DNA of 64,000 nucleotides, from the NCBI GenBank assembly GCA_964645715.1, contig CAZYAO010000017.1:6708-70707 (forward strand). Direction: 5' to 3'. Under the pieces are notes generated by a model. That model ran no database searches and was not told the origin of the DNA. It saw only the letters and a list, made by a program, of their open reading frames with translations. The translations under genes were made by a program, and so were the position numbers. Shown piece by piece: positions 1 through 7,777 of the stretch. Within the stretch, counting starts at the first letter, position 1, and the number at the start of each line of letters is the position of its first letter. The stretch is from JAUMBM01 sp964645715. Lineage in GTDB: Bacteria > Bacteroidota > Bacteroidia > Chitinophagales > Saprospiraceae.

Positions 1-658
1 GTTGACGCAAATCTTTTCTTACATCAGCCAATACACGCCTGTCCGAAAAATATTTGGAAATCATCTCCTGCAGCAGGTTGCCGCCTGCGGCCGCCGGCCC
101 GTTTACGTAGGCGAGCAACTGCTGGAAGTTGGCAGGATCAAGTTGATAACTGCCCGACAAGAGGCTACTCAGGTCTGTTTTCATGGATTGTATCTCGTGC
201 AGATGCAACATGCGGCCTTCAATGCTGCGCGGTATCTGTATATAAATGAATCGCCCGATAACACCACTGGCAACAACGGCCACCATACTCCAAAATGCAA
301 TGGATACGATGCCGCCAAACTTGAAAGCGGTGTGGAACAATACCATAATTGGACCGAGTGTACACAGAAATATATGGAACTCGAGCCAGTATTTCAGACG
401 CCCAAAGCGGGCAAGAAATTTATAGCGCTTGCGCACAATGTAAATGGTCACGCCGAAGGCAATCAGCAGCGTGCCAATAATACCTAAGCCGTGACCAAAG
501 AGGCCGCTGGGCTTGAAATAGTCGTGATCAGGGTGGTAAAATCGCTCTTCCAGTGGCGTCGTGTAGTAAGAGGCGCCCTTATAAGCCAAAAGAAAGGTGA
601 CAATCAGCACGATGGCAACCATCGTGGAAATGTACACCCTATGAAGTGCAGAAGACAT
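1..658 (-). CDS. Multi-spanning membrane protein, cytochrome b-like, 3' part outside window
   Basis: The minus-strand frame is open from an ATG at 658 to the window edge, giving 219 residues. Hydrophobic segments lie near residues 8-25, 55-75, 93-110 and 118-135. Histidines at 56, 95 and 109 sit in or beside these segments, in contexts such as GLFGHGLGIIG and VLFHTAFKFGG, which suggests heme ligation as in cytochrome b561 or ferric-reductase-like domains. A conserved-looking GRFIYIQIPR stretch follows, then a soluble region that runs off the edge. I recognise the general type but not a named family. The heme role is inference from histidine placement. The gene lies downstream of the metalloprotease on the same strand, separated by about 200 bp that contain two palindromes, so it is probably transcribed separately. 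Confidence 0.7.
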   Translation of the reverse strand, partial: MSSALHRVYISTMVAIVLIVTFLLAYKGASYYTTPLEERFYHPDHDYFKPSGLFGHGLGIIGTLLIAFGVTIYIVRKRYKFLARFGRLKYWLEFHIFLCTLGPIMVLFHTAFKFGGIVSIAFWSMVAVVASGVIGRFIYIQIPRSIEGRMLHLHEIQSMKTDLSSLLSGSYQLDPANFQQLLAYVNGPAAAGGNLLQEMISKYFSDRRVLADVRKDLRQ

Positions 659-746
659 ATACGCTTAAGTTGACATTTGACTGACAAAAGTAGGGGAATC
701 ATTCAAGACTTTATGAATCTTAGGTAAGAGAATGATAATTTTTTGC

Positions 747-788
747 AGCCATTTTCTTTAGCGGCTACAGCCGCTAAAGAAAATGGCT
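747..788. repeat. Perfect 20-bp-arm palindrome (T-stem-A family)
   Basis: The arms at 747-766 and 769-788 are perfectly complementary over 20 bp with a 2-base spacer. The apex is TTTAGCGGCT-AC-AGCCGCTAAA. T-rich sequence lies in the 5' arm and A-rich sequence in the 3' arm on both strands. It sits between the 3' end of the metalloprotease and the membrane gene. It may terminate transcription, but it lacks a following T tract. Confidence 0.75.
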
Positions 789-800
789 AATGAATATTCG

Positions 801-830
801 TTTTTTTGATTTTTCCAAAAATCAAAAAAA
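801..830. repeat. A/T palindrome paired with the stem at 747-788
   Basis: The arms TTTTTTTGATTTTT (801-814) and AAAAATCAAAAAAA (817-830) are perfectly complementary around a CC spacer. The same kind of A/T palindrome accompanies a GC-apex palindrome near 2.9 kb and 52.7 kb. Confidence 0.7.
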
Positions 831-851
831 GAACATACTTTTTGCACACTA

Positions 852-878
852 CTGTTGTGCAGCATCATCGCACAACAG
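852..878. terminator. Short hairpin over the metalloprotease stop codon
   Basis: The arms CTGTTGTGC (852-860) and GCACAACAG (870-878) flank a 9-base loop and overlap the stop codon at 865-867. Read on the minus strand it is followed by A/T-rich sequence, so it may contribute to 3'-end formation of the protease mRNA. Confidence 0.4.
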
Positions 879-2832
879 ACAACTTCTGTGTCGACAGCTG
901 ATCCCCTTGGCGGACGCGCACCAGATAGATGCCGGCAGGAAGCCTGCTTACATCCATCGCCACCTGTTGATGACCTTTGGTCAGGAACTGCGTCTTCTCG
1001 GCGACGACCTGTCCGCTGAGGTTTAGTACGCTAATGTCTACAGGGCCGTCTGCATAGAGATCAACCGTCACCAATACTTCGTCACGGGCAGGGTTGGGCA
1101 TGAGCTCAAAGCCGTGACCAATCAGTCGCACGGGCAGCTCAAATGAACTGGTCTCGCCCTCGGTACTGCCGTCGGTGCGGAAACCGGAACTGCTCAGCGT
1201 GACGCGCAGGGTGTAACAGCTGGTGTTGTTGAAAGCACCGTTGTATCCGTATATATAAGCATACCAGTTGGAAGCTACCGAGGTAGTATTGAAAATGATA
1301 AACTCCGGATTGGTGCCTTCATTTTGGGACAAGCCCCTGCGCGTTGCATTCTGGAACAACTGCAGGTCATAGTCGGCAGGCAGGTTGAACAAATCGATGC
1401 GTATGTTGCGCTGGGCAGAAGTATTGGCAAACCGGTACCAGTCGCGGTCGGTCGCCGAAGAGATGCGTGCATTGATATCAGTAGCTGTCGGTATCAGGGG
1501 TAGCGTGCCGCTGCGGCTGTTGTTGGGCTCATAAGCATCCGCACAACTGTTGGAAAGGGTAGTGAAGGTCGCCGAACTACTGAAATTACTGCTCGAACTG
1601 CTGCTGCAGACAGCCTGTACCTGAAATTCGTATTGCGTGCCCGCCGTCAGGCCGGTGGCGGCAACCGAAGTGGAGGTGGTGCTGCCTGTCGTCCAACTAC
1701 TGCTGCCAACGGGGCGGAGTCGCAGGTTGTAGCTGCTGGCACCACTGGCTGCCTGCCAGCTCAAATTGGCACTGTTGGTAGTGAGTTGGCTGCTGCTGAG
1801 TCCCGTCGGTACGGTACAAACAGTACCACCCCCACCGCCGTCGGGCGCAGTACAACCCTGCGAACTGGCCAGACTGCTCCTGCTGCCATTCGTGGCAAGC
1901 ACCGCCTGCATACGGGTTTTTTGGCCAGCGGTGAACATGTACATACAACCATCATTGGTGTAGTCCATATAATTCATGGTCATCTCAATAGGGGCACCGC
2001 TGCAGGTACTGTAATGTGGGTAGGCTGGGCAGCCGGTGTTGGAGGTGTTGTGCACAGGGGTGTCACTGACGAGGTCATTGCCGCAGCTGGCATCACCCCA
2101 GATGTGTCGCAGATTCAGCCAGTGACCTACTTCGTGGGTTAGGGTTCGTCCTTGCCCGAAAATACCTCCGGCCGGGTTAGGTAGGGTCGTTGATCCTACG
2201 CTGGTGTAAGTGACCACTACGCCGTCGGTGGTGGCACTGCCGCCGGGAAATTGTGCATAGCCAAGCAGACTGGCATCACCGCTACCAAAAATTACGGTCC
2301 ATACATTAAGGTACTGATTTCTGTCCCAAATACTGGTGGGCTTTAGACTGCTCTCAATCTGGCTGCGTGTCCAGGAAGTGCGGCCGCCGTTGATGCGATT
2401 AATGCCGTTGGTGGCAGTCCCGTCCGGTTTGCGTTGTGCGAGGCAAAATTCAATCTCGGCATCTGCAGCAACACCCTGAAAAAGACTCGGTATCAGGGAA
2501 GCATCGGCATTGGTGAGCCTGAAATCCTGGTTGAGCTGGTTGAGTTGCGCAAGCAGCAGGGCCTCCGACAGGTTCTCGTTGGCTCCCACAGCATCACCGT
2601 TGTGGACCACATGGAAAACAACAGGAATGGTCACTACAACACGACCCTGCTGGCCGCCCTGCCGGACAAACTCCTCTGTCTGTCGCTCAATTTGTTGCAT
2701 CCTGCCATGCAGGTCCGGATCCTGCTCCAACTGGGCCTCCAACAGGTCCATGGTGCCACAGTTGCGGTGTGGTTGCGCAGTAGCCAGTACAGCTAACAAC
2801 ACGGTAAAGGCAATGGTGAAAAAAATACGCAT
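865..2832 (-). CDS. Secreted M43-type metalloprotease with FN3, PPC and type IX sorting domains
   Basis: This is a 655-residue secreted zinc protease of the pregnancy-associated plasma protein-A/cytophagalysin type (MEROPS M43). The ATG at 2832 is chosen because it opens directly into a signal peptide ending near ATAQ; the frame extends further upstream but without signal character. The zinc site is HEVGHWLNLRH at about residues 233-243, with a Met-turn NYMDY near 287-291. A fibronectin type III domain (about 335-420), a bacterial pre-peptidase C-terminal domain (about 425-545) and a C-terminal type IX secretion sorting domain containing MPNPA follow. The family hydrolyses proteins outside the cell or at its surface. 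The glycine usual at position 8 of the zinc motif is Asn here. It resembles the three proteases at 31-36 kb but is not adjacent to them. Confidence 0.92.
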   Translation of the reverse strand: MRIFFTIAFTVLLAVLATAQPHRNCGTMDLLEAQLEQDPDLHGRMQQIERQTEEFVRQGGQQGRVVVTIPVVFHVVHNGDAVGANENLSEALLLAQLNQLNQDFRLTNADASLIPSLFQGVAADAEIEFCLAQRKPDGTATNGINRINGGRTSWTRSQIESSLKPTSIWDRNQYLNVWTVIFGSGDASLLGYAQFPGGSATTDGVVVTYTSVGSTTLPNPAGGIFGQGRTLTHEVGHWLNLRHIWGDASCGNDLVSDTPVHNTSNTGCPAYPHYSTCSGAPIEMTMNYMDYTNDGCMYMFTAGQKTRMQAVLATNGSRSSLASSQGCTAPDGGGGGTVCTVPTGLSSSQLTTNSANLSWQAASGASSYNLRLRPVGSSSWTTGSTTSTSVAATGLTAGTQYEFQVQAVCSSSSSSNFSSSATFTTLSNSCADAYEPNNSRSGTLPLIPTATDINARISSATDRDWYRFANTSAQRNIRIDLFNLPADYDLQLFQNATRRGLSQNEGTNPEFIIFNTTSVASNWYAYIYGYNGAFNNTSCYTLRVTLSSSGFRTDGSTEGETSSFELPVRLIGHGFELMPNPARDEVLVTVDLYADGPVDISVLNLSGQVVAEKTQFLTKGHQQVAMDVSRLPAGIYLVRVRQGDQLSTQKLSVVR

Positions 2833-2882
2833 ATGGAAATTGGTTATGTGATTTTGCGGGATGTAGTACCCAAGATTGTTTT

Positions 2883-2921
2883 GCAGCATGCTTTGGTGGC
2901 AGCGCCACCAAAGCATGCTGC
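2883..2921. repeat. Perfect 18-bp-arm palindrome in a divergent promoter region
   Basis: The arms at 2883-2900 and 2904-2921 are perfectly complementary with a 3-base spacer. The apex is TTTGGTGGC-AGC-GCCACCAAA. It belongs to the same family as 747-788 but lies upstream of both neighbouring genes, so it cannot be terminating either. Confidence 0.75.
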
Positions 2922-2935
2922 GAGTTACTATACTG

Positions 2936-2962
2936 GTTTTGTTTTTTTCAAAAAAACAAAAC
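2936..2962. repeat. A/T palindrome paired with 2883-2921
   Basis: The arms GTTTTGTTTTTTT (2936-2948) and AAAAAAACAAAAC (2950-2962) are perfect and separated by one base. It lies 14 bp from the GC-apex palindrome, repeating the pairing seen at 747-830. Confidence 0.65.
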
Positions 2963-3298
2963 GAGCACTCTACTTGGCTGCAAAAGGCAGCGAAATACGC
3001 TTGAGGCAATTTTTTATGGGTAAGCACATGGGATAAGTCAGCAATTGCCGACACAATACTCAGGCAGCATAGTGTTGTTCGTTGGCAGCGCTGTGAGGGT
3101 ATTTCAGACCATTATTTCAATCTTCCTAATAAACGCATAATGGAGAATTTAGTATGTCGGATGAACAAAAAAATCTGCTTAAAAATAAATTTTGCAATCG
3201 TGGATTGATATATTTTTTAATTTTGCCTAATAGGCTTTTTTGTGAAATTATTAGGTGACTTTAGTGCCTGTCAGGTTCGGTCAAAAATGTATTGCATC

Positions 3299-4564
3299 AT
3301 GCACAAGCGGACGTTCATGAAAAATATGTTTCTCTTAAGTGCGGGCCTGCCCGCTTTTCTGCGCGATCTCGGGCGTTGGGTAAACGAGATTGAATCACTA
3401 ACACCGGAGCAGGTAGCACAGGATGAGGAATTTTGGATGCGTGTGCGCAGTGGCTATCGACTCAAGCCCGATTATATCAACCTCGAAAATGGCTACTACT
3501 GCTTCATTCCGCAGGAGATTCTGGAAAATTATATTCACCATATCCGCGAAATCAACTACCAGGGTTCGTACTATATGCGTACGGTGCAATGGGACAATAA
3601 GCAGGCGGTGGCTGCACGACTGGCGGAGCTCACAGACTGTAAGCCCACAGAGCTAGTCATCACGCGCAATACGACCGAATCGCTCGATACCATCATAGGA
3701 GGCTTTCCCTGGCAAGCAGGTGATGAGGCTGTTATGGCAGAGCAGGACTATTTTTCTATGCTGGAAATGTTCGATCAACAGGCCTTACAGCACGGAATTG
3801 TCAACAAGCGAGTATCCTTGCCGCTGCACCCTCGGTCTGATGACGAAATCGTCAATCTGTATGCCAATGCGATTGGGCCACGTACCCGCCTTCTCATGGT
3901 ATGTCACATGGTCAATATAACAGGACAGGTACTGCCCATCCGCAAAATTTGTGACATGGCACATAGTAAGGGTGTCGAGGTATTGGTTGATGGTGCACAT
4001 GCTGTGGCGCATCTTTGTTTTTCCCTAAAAAATCTCGATTGCGATTACTATGGCGCCAGCCTGCACAAATGGCTGAGTGCCCCTTTGGGCGCCGGGCTTT
4101 TATTTGTCAAAGAGGAAAAAATTCCACAAATACGCCCGATGATGGCAGGAGCGATCAAGGACACCGGCGATATTCGCCGCCTGAATCACACGGGCACGCT
4201 GCAGGTTGCAACTGACCTGGCCATTGGCAATGCCATAGATTATTACCTCTTGCTGGGGCCTGAGCGCAAAGAGGCACGCTTGCGCTTTTTACAACATTAC
4301 TGGACCTCGCGTGTGCGCGAGCTGCCGGGAGTACTCCTCAACACGCCCGCTGCAGCTGAGCGCGCCTGTGGGATAGCCAATGTAGGAATAGTTGGCATGA
4401 AACCGGCGGAACTAGCGGATGTGCTGATGAAAAAGTACCGCATCTGGACGGTCGCTATCGATGGCGCAGGGGTACAGGGATGTCGTATTACACCCAATGT
4501 GTATACTTCTCTGCCTGAGCTTGATGTGTTGGTCAGGGCCATTACCGAACTTAGTCGGTCGTAG
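3299..4564 (+). CDS. PLP-dependent aminotransferase class V, possibly exported
   Basis: This 421-residue protein belongs to the class V aminotransferase / isopenicillin N epimerase-like group. Lys257 in GASLHKWLSAPLG is the expected Schiff-base lysine, and the DGAH motif (231-234) supplies the Asp that contacts the PLP pyridine ring. TRNTTESLD near 122-130 is the phosphate-binding region. The substrate cannot be told from sequence. The ATG at 3299 gives an N-terminus MHKRTFMKNMFLLSAG, which resembles a Tat leader with KR instead of RR, followed by a short hydrophobic stretch. An earlier GTG at 3242 and ATG at 3287 are possible starts. A promoter-like box at 3218-3225 precedes it. A hairpin overlaps its stop codon. 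Confidence 0.85.
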   Translation: MHKRTFMKNMFLLSAGLPAFLRDLGRWVNEIESLTPEQVAQDEEFWMRVRSGYRLKPDYINLENGYYCFIPQEILENYIHHIREINYQGSYYMRTVQWDNKQAVAARLAELTDCKPTELVITRNTTESLDTIIGGFPWQAGDEAVMAEQDYFSMLEMFDQQALQHGIVNKRVSLPLHPRSDDEIVNLYANAIGPRTRLLMVCHMVNITGQVLPIRKICDMAHSKGVEVLVDGAHAVAHLCFSLKNLDCDYYGASLHKWLSAPLGAGLLFVKEEKIPQIRPMMAGAIKDTGDIRRLNHTGTLQVATDLAIGNAIDYYLLLGPERKEARLRFLQHYWTSRVRELPGVLLNTPAAAERACGIANVGIVGMKPAELADVLMKKYRIWTVAIDGAGVQGCRITPNVYTSLPELDVLVRAITELSRS

Positions 4565-4589
4565 GCTAGCACAGCCTACAACCGACTAA
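4551..4589. terminator. Hairpin between convergent genes, overlapping a stop codon
   Basis: The 17-bp arms at 4551-4567 and 4573-4589 (one mismatch) enclose a 5-base loop. The left arm contains the last codons and the stop of the aminotransferase. It is placed to end transcription of both convergent genes, though no strong T tract follows. Confidence 0.55.
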
Positions 4590-4611
4590 ATTATCACGTT
4601 TACATCTGTGC

Positions 4612-5688
4612 TCACGATAATCCGAGCAACTTGCGGTTGGAATCGCTGTCACTGTCGCCACCGGCAAAATCATCGAATATCTTTGTCGTCACGTCGATGA
4701 TCTGATTTTTAATAAAGGCAGCGCCTTCGCGCGCGCCCTGCTCAGGGCTTTTCAGGCAGCACTCCCACTCCATGACGGCCCAGCCATCATAGTCGTATTG
4801 GGCGAGCTTGCTGAAAATAGCCTTGAAATTGACCTGCCCGTCGCCCAGCGAGCGGAAACGCCCGGCTCTCTCCAGCCAGGACTGGTAGCCGCCATAAACG
4901 CCGCTGCGACCGTTGGGGTTGAATTCGGCGTCTTTGACGTGAAACATTTTGATGTATTCGCGGTATATATCGATATGCTCGAGATAATCAAGCTGCTGCA
5001 GAATAAAATGGCTGGGGTCAAAAAGCATATTGATGCGAGGATGGTCGCTGCAGGCATCCAAAAAGCGTTCAAAAGTAACGCCATCATGCAGGTCTTCCCC
5101 CGGATGAATTTCGAAGCACAGATCCACTCCTGCTTCATCAAAGGCATCTAACAGGGGCATCCAGCGTTTGGCCAGCTCCTCAAAGCCTGTTTCAACCAGA
5201 CCCGCAGGGCGCTGTGGCCAGGGGTACATATAGGGCCAAAGCAGTGAACCTGAGAAAGTGACGTGGCGGTCAAGCCCCAGATTATGGCTGGCTTTGGCCG
5301 CCAGCAGCAGCTGCCGACGCGCCCATTCGGTGCGCTCGGCAGGCCTGCCGTGTACCTCTTTGGGAGCAAAACTGTCGAACAAACTGTCGTAGGCAGGATG
5401 GACAGCTACCAGCTGTCCCTGCAGATGGGTCGACAGTTCCGAAATTTGCATGCCGTATTGCGCCATGCGACCCTGTAAGTCGTCGCAGTAGTCCCGGCTC
5501 TCAGCGGCCAGCTCGAGGTTAATCAGTCTGCTTTCCCAAGTGGGAATTTGTGCGCCTACAAAGCCCAGACTGGAAGCCCAGCCACAGATGGCCTCCAGCG
5601 AGTTGAAGGGGGCTTCGTCGCCCATAAATTGCGCCAGAAAAATGGCGGGTCCCTTGATCGTTTGCATAGCTATTTGCTTATGATTCAA
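4612..5688 (-). CDS. Sugar phosphate isomerase/epimerase-like TIM-barrel protein
   Basis: This 358-residue protein resembles the xylose isomerase-like / AP endonuclease 2 TIM-barrel superfamily. Likely metal ligands appear in the expected order: Glu in CFEIHPGED, Asp and His in MLFDPSH, His in KMFHVKDAE and Glu in VMEWE. Proteins of this group isomerise or epimerise sugars or inositols, or act in inositol and rare-sugar catabolism; the actual substrate is unknown. The start may be ATG 5688 or ATG 5667, seven codons later. It has no signal peptide and appears cytoplasmic. It is convergent with the aminotransferase and divergent from pyrophosphatase, so it is probably monocistronic. Confidence 0.85.
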   Translation of the reverse strand: MNHKQIAMQTIKGPAIFLAQFMGDEAPFNSLEAICGWASSLGFVGAQIPTWESRLINLELAAESRDYCDDLQGRMAQYGMQISELSTHLQGQLVAVHPAYDSLFDSFAPKEVHGRPAERTEWARRQLLLAAKASHNLGLDRHVTFSGSLLWPYMYPWPQRPAGLVETGFEELAKRWMPLLDAFDEAGVDLCFEIHPGEDLHDGVTFERFLDACSDHPRINMLFDPSHFILQQLDYLEHIDIYREYIKMFHVKDAEFNPNGRSGVYGGYQSWLERAGRFRSLGDGQVNFKAIFSKLAQYDYDGWAVMEWECCLKSPEQGAREGAAFIKNQIIDVTTKIFDDFAGGDSDSDSNRKLLGLS

Positions 5689-5988
5689 TACGTTGTTGTT
5701 GTTACTGAAGAGCAGCTGTGAGCGAAGGTTATCGGAATATTCTTTTGAATAAACTTCAAAGCACAGGCAGCAGGCCGCATCTTTATTTAAAATCGAAGCT
5801 CAATATACTGTTTTCGCACGTTGCTAAGTAAAAAAAAGTCGGTTTTTGTTTGTCGGGAAAAATAGGCTTCACCCATTGGTCAGGTGTATGCATTGTGAAC
5901 CAAATTTTCTTCTGTCGAGGGGTATTTCTTTTTGTTTGTGGGCACTTTTGCCCAAAATTAAGCCCTACCTTTGCAGGAAAAAAACCAA
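5689..5988. other. Divergent intergenic region upstream of ppa
   Basis: These 300 bases separate the isomerase-like gene from ppa. Apart from the promoter box at 5966-5973 I see only A/T-rich sequence and no convincing small gene. Confidence 0.5.
5966..5973 (+). promoter_or_regulatory. Promoter -7 box TACCTTTG for ppa
   Basis: This is an exact match to the Bacteroidota TAnnTTTG element, 15 bases before the ppa ATG. A TTTG at 5947-5950 is a possible -33 element, though the 15-base spacing is short. The resulting 5' leader would be under 15 bases. Confidence 0.6.
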
Positions 5989-6714
5989 ATGAGTCAGGAA
6001 GCCTTCTCTAAACTTTGGAAAATGATTGGTCTTCGGTATACATCTCACCCTTGGCACGGGATAGAGATTGGCCAGCATGCTCCTGAAGTTGTCACTTCTT
6101 TTATCGAAGTTATTCCTTCCGATACGGTAAAATACGAGGTTGATAAGCGCTCGGGTTATCTGAAGATTGACAGACCACAGAAATTCTCCAACATTGTACC
6201 GGCACTCTACGGATTTATTCCGCAAACCTACTGCAAGGAGAGCGTGGCCGCCTATTGTATGGAAAAGAGCGGTAGGGCAGATATCGTGGGGGATGATGAC
6301 CCGCTGGATATCTGTGTGCTCACGGAACGCGAAGTGACACACGGCAATATCATTATGTCAGCCGTGCCCATTGGCGGGTTTCGTATGATAGATGGCGGTG
6401 AAGCTGACGATAAAATTATCGCGGTTATGCAGAAGGATGAGGTCTATGGTCAGTGGAATGATATTAATCAGCTGCCGGTGAGTGTCATCAATCGCCTGCG
6501 ACATTACTTTCTAACTTATAAGAGTATTCCGGGGGAGGAAATAAAATGTGAAATTACCCACGTTTATGGCCGTGAAGAGGCATTGGAGGTGGTTCGGCGC
6601 AGTATGGAAGACTACCAGCGGCATTTTGGTGACCTGGAGGAGGCACTCTCCCTTACGTTGTTTGATGCTTTCAGCTTCAGCCGCCGACAGCAGGATATCC
6701 TGCGCAAGCTTTAG
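5989..6714 (+). CDS. ppa: Inorganic pyrophosphatase
   Basis: This 241-residue family I soluble pyrophosphatase hydrolyses pyrophosphate to two phosphates in the cytoplasm, pulling biosynthetic reactions forward. The signature DDDPLDICVL at about 102-111 carries the metal-binding aspartates. KYE (48-50), YGFIPQ (74-79) and a late LTYKSIPG stretch also match active-site regions. The ATG at 5989 is chosen because the promoter box lies just upstream; a TTG at 5971 would fall inside that box. It is longer than the roughly 175-residue E. coli enzyme, as many Bacteroidota homologues are. pnuC follows after 36 bp and may be co-transcribed. Confidence 0.95.
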   Translation: MSQEAFSKLWKMIGLRYTSHPWHGIEIGQHAPEVVTSFIEVIPSDTVKYEVDKRSGYLKIDRPQKFSNIVPALYGFIPQTYCKESVAAYCMEKSGRADIVGDDDPLDICVLTEREVTHGNIIMSAVPIGGFRMIDGGEADDKIIAVMQKDEVYGQWNDINQLPVSVINRLRHYFLTYKSIPGEEIKCEITHVYGREEALEVVRRSMEDYQRHFGDLEEALSLTLFDAFSFSRRQQDILRKL

Positions 6715-6750
6715 TACTACTTAACATATTAATTAGGTGTTTTGGAGCTG

Positions 6751-7398
6751 ATGGAAGATTTTTGGGTTCAGCTGGGAGCGGATGCAGCAGGGCAGGGGGT
6801 GCTCGACTGGTTGGTGACGGTCACTGCCTTGGCCTACATTGTCTTGTCTGTCAATAACAAACCTCAGGCGTGGTACTGGAGTATTGTGAGCAGCAGTCTT
6901 TGGGCTTGGCTTTCATACAAAGTTTATCAGTTGTATTTGGATGCCATCCTCCAAGTATTCTATGTGCTCGTTGCGCTTTGGGGAGTGTACCTTTGGAAAT
7001 ATAAGCCTTCGCTCAACGGGCAGCAAGGGCTGTCTATCTCGAGTTTGCACCCATGGCAACATGTCGCGCTGGTCAGTCTTTCCTGTGTGCTGTCGGTGGG
7101 GCTGGCATGGTTGTTCGGACAGCATACAGATGCTGCATTGCCTTGGCTTGACGCCCCCGTAACCATTTTTTCTATGCTCGCTACTTTGTTGTTGGCCAGA
7201 AGGATGCTGGAGCATTGGCTTTACTGGATCGTCGTTGATCTGGTGGGAGCGGCTATGTTTGCTGTCCGGGGTGCCAGCTTGCTTGCATTGGTAATGGTTG
7301 TTTATGCGCTATTGGCTATATGGGGCTGGCGCAAATGGTTAGTGTTGTACAGATTGCAAAAGGAGGGCGCAGAGGGAGGTGTGGTAGGAGAGGTATGA
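6751..7398 (+). CDS. pnuC: Nicotinamide mononucleotide/riboside transporter PnuC
   Basis: This 215-residue integral membrane protein has about seven hydrophobic segments and the PnuC-type WKYK (about residues 85-88) and LYWIVVDLVG motifs. The family moves nicotinamide riboside or related vitamins by facilitated diffusion, with phosphorylation inside the cell trapping the substrate. The ATG at 6751 is preceded by GGAG at a short distance; a TTG nine bases upstream is a weaker alternative. No NadR-type kinase gene is adjacent. It lies 36 bp after ppa on the same strand. Confidence 0.9.
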   Translation: MEDFWVQLGADAAGQGVLDWLVTVTALAYIVLSVNNKPQAWYWSIVSSSLWAWLSYKVYQLYLDAILQVFYVLVALWGVYLWKYKPSLNGQQGLSISSLHPWQHVALVSLSCVLSVGLAWLFGQHTDAALPWLDAPVTIFSMLATLLLARRMLEHWLYWIVVDLVGAAMFAVRGASLLALVMVVYALLAIWGWRKWLVLYRLQKEGAEGGVVGEV

Positions 7399-7509
7399 TT
7401 CGTATCCGAGAGAAGTTTGTGACTTGATTTTTATTTGGAAAAAATCTAAATAGAGGTCAGGTCGCTGTAATATTTTGATATTTTTTTACCATTAGGTTAT
7501 TTGATTTAA

Positions 7510-7517
7510 TACCTTTG
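7510..7517 (+). promoter_or_regulatory. Promoter -7 box TACCTTTG for the nqr operon
   Basis: This is an exact TAnnTTTG match about 260 bases upstream of nqrA. No TTTG is present at the ideal -33 distance. If used, it gives a long untranslated leader. Confidence 0.5.
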
Positions 7518-7777
7518 CGCTGCTTATTTTTTACGATAAGTTCTTTTTAGGTTTTTGGCTTACAGGGTTACACACATACGAAAGACTGATGCTGAAGTGG
7601 CATTTACAAACGGGATCTGATAGTTGCAAGATGTAGTTGATTTTGCAGAAGCGCTTTGTGCGTTTTTTCATTTCAACTACAGAATTATGCTCCCGCGGAG
7701 AACCCATAGCTGCACTTGGTTGTCGTATTGTTAAAACTGGTAAAGCTGTAGACCGGATAACAAAGTGCAGTATTATA
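7518..7777 (+). promoter_or_regulatory. Long structured 5' leader of nqrABCDEF
   Basis: About 250 bases lie between the promoter-like box and the nqrA start. A stem pairs 7633-7640 with 7673-7680 (GTAGTTGA with TCAACTAC) and encloses a second G/C-rich element and a run of T. This could serve as a regulatory or attenuating structure. It matches no riboswitch class that I recognise. The nqrA frame is open through much of it from a TTG at 7637, but that stretch lacks protein-like character. Confidence 0.4.

Larger units (their letters stand above)
2833..3298. other. Divergent intergenic region with two palindromes and a promoter-like box
   Basis: This region separates the minus-strand protease from the plus-strand aminotransferase, so no annotated gene ends here. 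It nevertheless holds the GC-apex palindrome at 2883-2921 and the A/T palindrome at 2936-2962. A box TAATTTTG at 3218-3225 with TTTG 23 bases upstream (3191-3194) fits a Bacteroidota promoter for the aminotransferase. I see no coding sequence. Confidence 0.6.

Noticed and set aside
1..487. A 161-codon plus-strand frame at the left edge
   Set aside because: The minus strand encodes a membrane protein with regular hydrophobic helices over the same bases; the plus frame starts with TTG and lacks domain character.
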